Shown here: one piece after another, positions 55,801-64,000 of the stretch
Position numbering within the stretch: position 1 is the stretch's first letter
Layout of the letters: the number at the start of each line of letters is the position of its first letter
Assembly (NCBI GenBank): GCA_001661515.1
Contig: LUVW01000002.1
Coordinates: 565,850 to 629,849 of the forward strand
From: Capniomyces stellatus
Lineage: Eukaryota > Kickxellomycota > Harpellomycetes > Harpellales > Legeriomycetaceae
Direction: 5' to 3'
Length of the DNA stretch: 64,000 nt
Made by a program: the position numbers and the translations under genes
Notes under the pieces: generated by a model
What the model was told of the DNA's origin: nothing
What the model saw: only the letters and a program-made list of their open reading frames with translations
Database searches by the model: none

Positions 55801-58800
55801 TCTAAGTCCGCAAACTCTTGAATTAAACGATCGACAAAATAACCAATATAAGCAGACTTTGTGTGCCCCTCGCCAACTCTCTTCAAAAAGGTTGGATGTG
55901 TGCAACTTAGCATGTACCCATTTCTGGTTTTAAGTATGTTGGACAGAAATTTTGTTGTCAAAACAAACAGTTTGTCCCATGTCTCTACTGCCGCCAGACT
56001 CTTAGCCAGGTTGCGCTTAATATGGTAACCCTGCTGATGTTGGTCCACAGCATTCGGGATTTTGCCATATAAGCCGAGATCCGCCTTGTTTGCAGTATTG
56101 GCCATGATCTTGATTTGAGGAATGCTCAAAAGGATGTTTACCAGCAGTATGCATCCCGACAACATCGGTTTTTGGCTCCTGGTTTTGGAACCACGGCACG
56201 CATAGTTGGACCCGCTACTAACATCGTCTAAATGGTGGTCTATGTCCATGCTTGTAAACGACAGACCTGGTAAACACGATCCGATATACTCAAATACTTG
56301 ATATCCAAAGTCGTCCCGGTTAGCGCTGGTGTTGACCAGATCCTCTTCCTTTTCTTTTCCCTTATTCATTGTGCCAGTAATATGAGCTAATATCGGCTCT
56401 GGTACAGCGCACAATGAAAAGGTATCCAAAGTGGTCATGTCAAAAACAAGCAGTGACACAAAAGATAGCAAAGAGTAAACAGATTTATATGCCAAGTATA
56501 CAGACTTGCTCCCTCCCTGCGACCTATCTAAAGATCCAAGCGATTGGTCACTTATATCGTTTCCAGAGTTGGATTTGATTGCTGCTGCCAACTCATGCGT
56601 TGTAACCGAACAGGTGACTATCCACCACTGTGAAAAAGTTACATTTGTCTCATTCACTTTTTCAGAGTGGCTGCTGGCTCCCTCATCTGCTTCATCGGCT
56701 AAAACTGGTTTGTGCACCAGGCCTCTTAGCTGCGACCTCAGCAAACTATGCGCAACAACCCTCTCAAGCATGCTGTGCCATAAATCTGCTCTTGTTAAAA
56801 CCAAATCTCCCATCACTTTGGCTCCTTTGAGATATGCAGCGCTGGTTCCGCTGTCTTTTGATTTTACGTTTAACCTTTTGAGCATTTCTAGCCAACGAGG
56901 AAGCACTGTAATGTCTAAAAATCGCTTTGGCAAATTGCACGATACAAAAACCTGTGTTAACAAGTATGGCTTGGGCTGGTTCGCTAGTAGCCCACTTATT
57001 ACTGCCTGATTTTTTGATCTTTTATCATTGTTAGAGCTTAGTTTACTAGTGCCGCCATAGTAGGCAACTTCAGATCCGGACTCAGATTGATTGCTTGACT
57101 TATTGGCCTTGGAGACGGGAGAATCCGTGTCTAAAGTCTCTATTGGTGCACCTAAGAGCGAGGCCAAAACTCGTAGCGCTTCAAGCGACCACTGGTCTAA
57201 AGATATCCTTGCAACCATGTGTGGCGATTCGCTGATATCGGGTTTGTTTTTTGGTAGCTGAGCAGCACGATGGTGTTCCAACAGAACTTTGTATGTTGCT
57301 CTTACAAAATTATTGCCGCCTAGCTCCTCGTCATCCTCGTCCGCATTTTCGATAAACAAATCCTCAAGCTGGCCTTCAACTGTGCTAATCCTTGGTTCGT
57401 ACCAAGCAAGCTCTACTATTTGAGAAATAAACAGCTCTACCAGCTCTCTCCCACAAGTGCGGGGAATTCTTTGTAAATGCATCCATTCCCACGCGGACGC
57501 CTCATACTCGTGTTTTTGCGCATTTGACGCTACGGTTTTTATCCATTTTATACTGCCAAACATTGGGTGGTACATGTCGGATATACTACTAATACTGCCA
57601 GCCTTGTCCACAAATATAGAGGGTTGGCGACTCGATGACAAAACAGACTCGCTATACAGCTGGATCCATCTTCTCAGCTTACCCGCAACAGCAGCCTCCT
57701 CCGCTTTGTAGCCAAGCCCAGAAACATTGGTTTCAGGGCCAGGAATGGTGGACTCAAACGCACAAATGCAGATCGACTCGGTTGGCCATTGCTCAAGCAT
57801 AGTAAACATCGATTTTAGCGTGCTCTTTGCCGTTTGAAAAAGTTTTCCGCCTTTACCAATACTCGTGTTTTGGGCCTGTTTCAACCCACTATACTGAAAA
57901 ACGCCACAACCCTGGTCGCCAAATGTACACTTGCTGCTCTTGCTAGTTTCAAGATATTGTTTTTTTACTTCTTCAACGCCAAATCTACTGCTGGCCCCAA
58001 TCAAATTAATGGATATCCACATAATGTCAATTATAGTTGAAAACCCCGTCCTGCCTGCAACACTCCACTTGCTTCCTTCAAAAATATGCTCTTTAGAACG
58101 TCTTTCCATTCCATCCCTGCACTCCTTTTCGGCTATAGAAGACCTGTCCAGCTTTCTCTGTTTTAAATCTAAACTCAGCCATTTACGGATAACCAATAAA
58201 AGCGTCGCAAGTATCTCCAGATGGCCAGCTAACAGCTCAAAATGTTTACTACAAACCCCCTTTCGATAAACATCATCCTTGTTTTCCCTGTTGCCACCAA
58301 TATCCCGAAAATTGGATAGCATCGACTGACTATTAAAAAGCATTGACGTGGCTGCCGAGGAGTGCGACGTTGTTGCCAACACCTCTGCTTTTGCGTATTG
58401 CCTCGCCTCTTCCTCATCCAGAGCCCATATCCACTTGTCTGCTATGCTTACCAGTACCAGCAACGCCATTTGCGCCATTTGCTCGCCCGTCTTTAGCACA
58501 GATGTCAGTCTACTCAGCTCATACATAAAGCTGCTGCTGCTTTCTTCAAACAGCGCCGAACTTATTTGAAGTGCTGCAAATAATGAAGACTTGAACCACT
58601 CTTGATTAAATAGACCAACCAGTCTACTAGGCTTTTTGGCGTTTTCTAGCACCATGCGTGGCTCTTCTGGTGTAAAGACATAAAAAGGGTGGAACGCACA
58701 TACCCCTTTCCCACTTTCAAGGCATCTGCCCTCAAACTCCTTTCTTTTACGGGCTACATCTAATTTGCTGATTTTTGTTTTATGTCTAGTCCTTTCATCG

Positions 58801-60644
58801 CCTATAGATAACCCCGTCCTTGATCCATATTCGTGTTTGCTTTCAACCACAGGCGCGGCAGTTTCATCACTACCTATGAATATATGCTTGTCATCACCGA
58901 TACCCCACTCGCCCCGCTTTCTTAAAGACGACGGAATCGTGATGGGCCCTTTATTCACTCTAGTAAATACATTGGCTTTCATTTCTTTGTGCAAGTGTTC
59001 TTCGTTTTCGTTTTCTTGAGCTGTGCTTTTTACCATACTAGTGTTCGGATATAACAATGTTATGTTTTTGTTGAGGTAAAGATCCAGCGCAAACATTAGA
59101 TTAAGTATACTAGTATACTCATCTTCCCCCGACTGTGTATCAATACTAGATTCCGAACCAACCTTCCTAAACTCCGCAAGCTTGTTTAGTAGCTTGAATA
59201 TCTTGCCCAAACTCAATGCCGCCACCTGTGCAAGCTTTTGCCATAATCTGTCCAAGAAACCCTCCTTATTTTCTAAATCTTTAACCCTCAAACGCTGCTC
59301 TTTATCTTTTGCACTGCTTTTAGTATTAGGCTGCCTTATTAATCTACCCGGAACTTGATTTTTAGGTATCAGCTTTTCTAGCTTTGTTGCCGACTCCACA
59401 AATATTATTGCCAGAATGTCTGCCAGCTCACTTAAATGCTTTCCAATTCTATCAAACTTATTATCTCCACGAATCCTGGCTGCTTTATTAATCAATTCTG
59501 TTAGCAGCCTCCCGTTACCAACTTGTAGAATCTGGACAACATTGGCCTGCGTGCTTTCAAACTCATCAATTCTCAAAAGCCTAGCCAAAATTAGCACACT
59601 TGATTCTACACCAAAACCGCTCCTTTCGTCGTAGCGTGTTAAGGCCGATATCAATGCCTCTGGCTCAACCAACAGCACAGCCCTGCCTGATTTCGGGTTC
59701 TTATTTATATTTGCCAATGGCGACAATAGCCTCCAGATGGTTTTGGCTATCATGTTTATATCGTTTCCCTTGGCCCACAGCTGCATGTTTGATTGCTCAA
59801 CAAGGGTCGATAAGACATTGCTTATATCAGCTCCCGTTGACTCATTTAACTTCAGCTCTCTTTCAATACCACCACTATCGATTCGGTCCTGCACAATGTA
59901 TAATGTTAAACATAGCGATTGAATCAACCTGCGCTGTCTTGCCACATACCTATCCTTTTGCCCCTCATTATTTTTATTATTCACTATTTGTCTCTAACAA
60001 TCCATTTTTTTAAGGTTTACCGTGTTAGTACTTTGGTATTAAAACCGCATTGTATTTTTGAATCCAGGTTGACTGTCTAGGCCAGACAAGGTTTCAAGTA
60101 ATAGTATACATTACATTGGTAATCTAACCACATTTAATGCAACCACTTGCAAATTATATATTTGATTTTAGCAGCTTACTGCAGTAATTAAATCGTTATT
60201 ATTATTTACAGCTTCATCGTTATTTATCAGCCTTACTGTAGCGCCATTTCCGTCTCGACTACATCCTGCTGCTATATTGTCGTATTCGCACTTTTCTCCC
60301 AATTTTGTACATATTTCTTTCTCTGACCTTTTTCGTTTCAGCTCCAAACCATTCACTGGATTGCTATTGCTGCGAGTTTTCTCTTTTTCTCCGACAACTT
60401 CAAAATATGAACTGTCCAAAGTGTCCCTTAAATTGCTGTTTCCCTTCTGTATTCCCGAAACCAACTTGGCCAGCAGCTTAACCGCTTCATTTCCTTCCAA
60501 AGAAGCTACCAACCCGCCTATATTCTGCTGACTCCAAATCTGGTCTTTAATTCTAAATTTATCCTCCCAAATCCATCTAAACACCTGTGCAGACAGGGAT
60601 TCGCAAGCTTTCTCAACGCGCAAGGCATTTATGTTTTTTCTCAT
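52815..60644 (-). CDS. Giant protein with C-terminal BTB-like module
   Basis: Exon 1 (60644-60180) starts with ATG and encodes MRKNINALRVEKACESLSAQ and 135 more residues. Exon 2 (59993-52815) is 7.2 kb with no stop. The junction is GCA-GTAAGC to TTGTTAG-AGA in phase 0, with a perfect TACTAAC about 40 bp upstream of the acceptor, giving 2547 residues. Without exon 1 the long frame has no ATG, only a GTG. Much of the chain is helical and leucine-rich, suggestive of ARM/HEAT-type repeats, though no clean repeat is visible by eye. Around residues 1950-2040, DFYIAVTNVEAFCETSSYFE, then HGRFIESN and DIYAADFVRFLKVYDLLV, follow the BTB/POZ pattern (S-x-Y-F-x-x-(L/M)...F..(F/L)L..(Y)). A BTB with an ARM-like N-terminus recalls ARMC5-type cullin-3 adaptors, but this is inference. 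No catalytic motif is seen. Confidence 0.68.
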
Positions 60645-61452
60645 CGTTTCAGCCTCAATTGTAAAACTACCGTTTAATCCTGATACTCGAAATCAAAATC
60701 AAGATTCGAAAAAAAAAAAAACTACAGCTGCGTTTACAAGCAGTCTGGTCCTATTTCGTGTGATGCTTGTATGGATTTATCAGGTCGTTAATGGTTTTAT
60801 TACACTCGTTTCTATTAAAGCTCGTTATAAGCATTCACATTTTTTTGGTTTTCGATTCACAAGCCTGTAATCATTTTTTAATTGCCATAGTAAAACTCGA
60901 GTTTACGTTGTTGAATTTGGTTAAACGCATCAAATGTATTCAGTATTGCAGCATTCATTCAAGGTCCTTACAAATCGCATTTTTCTATTACCAAAGTCTA
61001 AATTGGGAAATTGTGATTAATTTATCAACAAAAAGTTCAAAAACAGGCAAATTAAAGTATTAGTTATGGTTGGGTAAAATAAAACTGAGTTTCAGCTAAA
61101 TAGGTACAGATAAATATAATAATAACAAAAGTAGAAAGGATATTAAAATCTAAATTCTCAAGATTAAACTAAATATTAGTCAGCATTTTCGGCCATATCG
61201 TCCGGTTTGGTGATCACGACAGAAAATTTTGGTAAAGTACATGATTGCTGAGCTTTACAAGATGGGAGTTTGGCAATAATAGAGAGAGAGAAAAATGATA
61301 GTACCAGTCTTTGTGCCAATACCCTCATCCCCTCGCTCCTACGTAGGCAGCATTTGGGATTTTAGGCGCCGTGCATAGTGAGAGAATAAATAAAATATAC
61401 ATTGGAATAGGTGAAAGCAAGACTTGGCATACTTTATTGGGCCTGGGCTTAA
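60645..61452. other. Tandem intergenic region
   Basis: About 800 bp between two minus-strand genes. It is AT-rich with an A run near 60708-60720. It holds the promoter of the giant BTB-like gene and the 3' UTR of the right-end gene. No coding sequence supported. Confidence 0.45.
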
Positions 61453-63991
61453 TCAAAGATGGGATTGGTCTAAATTTGGCGCATTGTACGGCGTTTGGCC
61501 AAGTATGCCATTTGACATGCTTTCAAAGAATTGAACTGTGCTCCAAACGCCTCGAAGCTTAGGCCTCGATACAGATTTGGTCTGTGTAGTATCAAGCTCC
61601 AATCTGCTCTTTTTCGTTTTTGCTGGCGATTCATCCCGGGCTGATTTGAGTCTATTACCAGAAAGCTTGATTTGTTTTTTGGGAGGATTATGATCTTGGC
61701 TATTTATAGTAGCATCGTCGGAAATGCTGGTACATGTACCAAAGCACTCGCCTTCTTCCGTACGATATTGGATATCTTCATGGCCTTCAGCAGCCGACAA
61801 ATCGCGGCGATGCTTTTGGGTCCAGATACTGCTGATTCCTGTTTTAATACTCAGCCGTTGACCAAGATCAACTTCATTTGTACGATTTTTGCTAGTGATA
61901 TTACTGCTATCATTACTGGTGCCATCGGTGCTACTTTTTTGGAAATTTGGATTCAAAGTGCCGTTTGCCAACCCTAAACTCGGTCGACTGTTCATAAAAG
62001 ATTGTCTGCTGTTGATAGATCTGCTTCCGCCATAAACATTCTTGAAACATGGGCTATAAAAGCCGAGACCACTTTCATTGCTACTATTCTGTGTTTTGCT
62101 GTGATCTTGAGTATGTAAACCAGAATGTGAATCCTCCCTCAGTTCGCCAACCAGACTGTCAGAGTCACCAAATTTCCTTTTCAGTTTGCTAGGCATTAAA
62201 AACTGCTGGCCTCTATCAGAGTTTTCATCTTTTCTGTTGTGTTTTTGTGATATTCCCAGTAGCTCAGAATTCAAAGCTCGTTTCCTTGCCTTTCCCGAAT
62301 TCATTATTTCGTCATGAAGTGTAATTAAGCTTTCGTTAAACCCCTTAGAAGGCGTTTTTAATACAGCCTTTGGGTCAAGATCGGGATTACTTTCATCCAG
62401 CGAGTCAATAGTCAGTCTCGGTGCAATGTCGTTGTAAATGCTTGAGGGATTGTTAAGTGAGCTGTTTGGTTGATTTTTGGTCTTAAGTGGAATTATCGAC
62501 CCCGTTGTCACTCTTCGGTTAAAGTAAGAATCAGAATACGTTGACTTGACTAGCTTTCGAGTAATTGGCTCGTTTGACACTCCATAGCCTCCCACCAACT
62601 TATCAAGCAACCCACCAACTGATCTCTGTGCGCTCGTTGGACCAGTTGGCTGTGCTGTAAAAACATTCTCATATTTTCCCTGTCGACTATTGTCGGGTGT
62701 ATTGACGCCTGTTCTGACATTAGAGTGAAGCCGGTATAGCGCATTGCTGCCGCAGCTACCACTTTTGTTATTATCGCGAGTATCTTCAGAAATCAAGTCG
62801 TATTTGTACCTCTTTGATCCTGAGAATGTCTGATACGCGTCGACGTACTTGCTTGGAGTATCCATACCTTTACTGTTTGAAGAGTATTTTTTCAAAATCT
62901 CGCTGTCATTTAACTTTCGCTTCGCCGAGCTCATCAGGGTGTTTATGTTTTTATAGCTAGACCCAACCTTTTTTGAATTTGGAGTAAATTGGCCAACATC
63001 AAGCTCTTTTAAATATTCGTCCATGCTGTAGTTTTCCAGCATCTCATTGTATGATCCCACATCGTGCGTATCGCTCTTGGTTGGATTCCTTTCCATTTCC
63101 GTATCCACCTTTTCGGCCTGTGCAGGTTTAAAAATACCGCTACGCGTATCCTTTACTCTGCTAGGCGTGTACTCTTCACTTTCTGCCCGTCCTGTCATTC
63201 CTTCTGCTATTTGATCCTTCGAACTAAAAACCTCGTTGCCTACTACTTGTGCAATTTCTACAAAACCCCCTTCACTATTTTTTTAAAAAAAATAGTCCCG
63301 TTTAGTTTCTTTAGTATTATGCAATGCACACATCCATTATTTTCGATTCCTTGTCTGCATAAATATGTTCGATAAACAATCACACTAGTACCAATGCACA
63401 CTGTACAATTGCTATTTATTTTTACAAATATAGCATGTATACATTGATAGATAAAAGAACCTTACCATTCATGACCCTCATTCTCGTCAGAGAATTCTAG
63501 CATAAACCTATACTTGTACTTTGAGCTTTCCATCTCCATACCATTTCGAACAAACGAGTATTTTGACGATAAATACCAGGTTTTCCTCACTATTTATATC
63601 ACCATTTATATCATCGCATTCGCATTCTCGTTAGCAAATTTATTTTATCGTATAAAAACACTCGTTACTTTAGATACACAAGCTTTTTACCTTGATGCAA
63701 CACAAATCCTCTTCCTCGAGCCACCCCATTTGAAAATTGACTATTTATCAGAGCTACCACCGCTAACTATAGTTTACAAACAGAGTTGTTCCAAGTGTTT
63801 ATTTTAGTACAATACCCTTTCTATTCTAACTAGTTTCTATTCTAATTCATTTTGAATTTAAAACAAAATTCAAGAACGTTGGTTGTTAATGATTAGCACA
63901 AACTCACCTGTACATCCTTTTGCAAATCTTTGTTCGATCTATAGTCTTTTTGTCTTTTTTCGTCTATATCTCTATATTTAGCAAATTTCAT
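61453..63991 (-). CDS. Hypothetical Ser/Asn-rich, probably nuclear protein, four exons
   Basis: Exons in transcription order: 63991-63908, 63766-63691, 63589-63466 and 63274-61453. Every junction has GT...AG and the phases close (0, 1, 2), giving 701 residues. The first 110 residues, spread over the small exons, look like a folded domain: MKFAKYRDIDEKRQKDYRSN, then VALINSQF, VRKTWYLSSKYSF and KYKYRFMLEFSDENEGHE. The rest is low-complexity, rich in Ser, Asn, Lys and Thr, with TP/SP sites (FTPNSKK, DTPSKY, VNTPDN, LKTPSK) and basic patches (KKQIKL, KTKKSR) suggesting a nuclear phosphoprotein. I recognise no family. The ATG lies 10 bases from the window edge, so earlier exons may be missing. The single open frame starting at 63198 is only the last part. 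Confidence 0.6.
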
Positions 63992-64000
63992 AATTGGTTT

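Noticed and set aside
59982..59984. GTG at 59984 as start of the giant BTB-like protein
   Set aside because: GTG starts are not expected for a nuclear fungal gene; a spliced upstream exon provides an ATG.
1..64000. tRNA or rRNA genes
   Set aside because: No B-box-like GGTTCGAATCC sequence with a matching A box, and no rRNA-like stretch, was noticed on either strand; a covariance-model search would be decisive.

Overview
The window reads as nuclear DNA of a fungus with an AT-rich genome. Genes are split by short introns that usually open with GTAAGT-like sites and close with polypyrimidine-TAG, and one carries a perfect TACTAAC branch site. Intergenic DNA is full of A/T homopolymers and decayed non-LTR retrotransposon pieces. 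Housekeeping genes (Sec18/NSF, SHMT, an Rsc1/2-like bromo-BAH protein, a CaMK-type kinase) are clear. Long ankyrin arrays, AT-richness and LINE fragments make me lean to an early-diverging lineage (Kickxellomycotina/Harpellales-like), but that placement is inference only.

Layout, left to right: 3-methylcrotonyl-CoA carboxylase alpha (+, 337-3761) converges with mitochondrial-type serine hydroxymethyltransferase (-, 4233-6066). An ALDH1/2-like aldehyde dehydrogenase (+, 7172-8662) converges with a 1102-residue ankyrin protein made of 30-residue units (-, 9096-12404). A LINE reverse-transcriptase remnant (about 12.9 kb) precedes Sec18/NSF (-, 14253-17774, 8 exons including a 33-nt microexon). 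A LINE endonuclease scrap (about 19.3 kb) precedes a TRP14/TXNDC17-like thioredoxin (+, 19771-20696). Next is a secreted repeat-rich adhesin-like protein interrupted by a 707-N assembly gap (-, 21288-24849), then a second endonuclease scrap (about 26 kb).

The middle holds an ankyrin-bromodomain-BAH chromatin protein (+, 27487-31794), a CaMK1-like kinase (+, 32721-34610), a small secreted protein (+, 35370-35801), a nearly perfect 9-bp minisatellite of about 42 copies (35881-36262), two lineage-specific minus-strand genes, and a gene-poor stretch (38.8-42.8 kb) with a TLC-domain-like fragment.

The right third is dominated by two convergent giants: a 3045-residue NAK/AAK1-like pseudokinase with a mostly low-complexity tail (+, 42797-52430) and a 2547-residue protein with a BTB-like module near its C-terminus (-, 52815-60644). 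A four-exon gene of unknown function (-, 61453-63991) runs to the window edge.

The genes do not form an operon or an obvious cluster. Functional themes are mitochondrial leucine and one-carbon metabolism, membrane fusion and probably endocytosis, calcium signalling, chromatin remodelling and cell surface. I see no tRNA, rRNA or CRISPR. The most unusual items are the giant pseudokinase with its four-times-repeated ME-x-Y/H-N motif, the 30-residue ankyrin array and the ankyrin-bromo-BAH architecture. All splice models were built by eye from reading frame, splice signals and remembered family conservation; no search was run.
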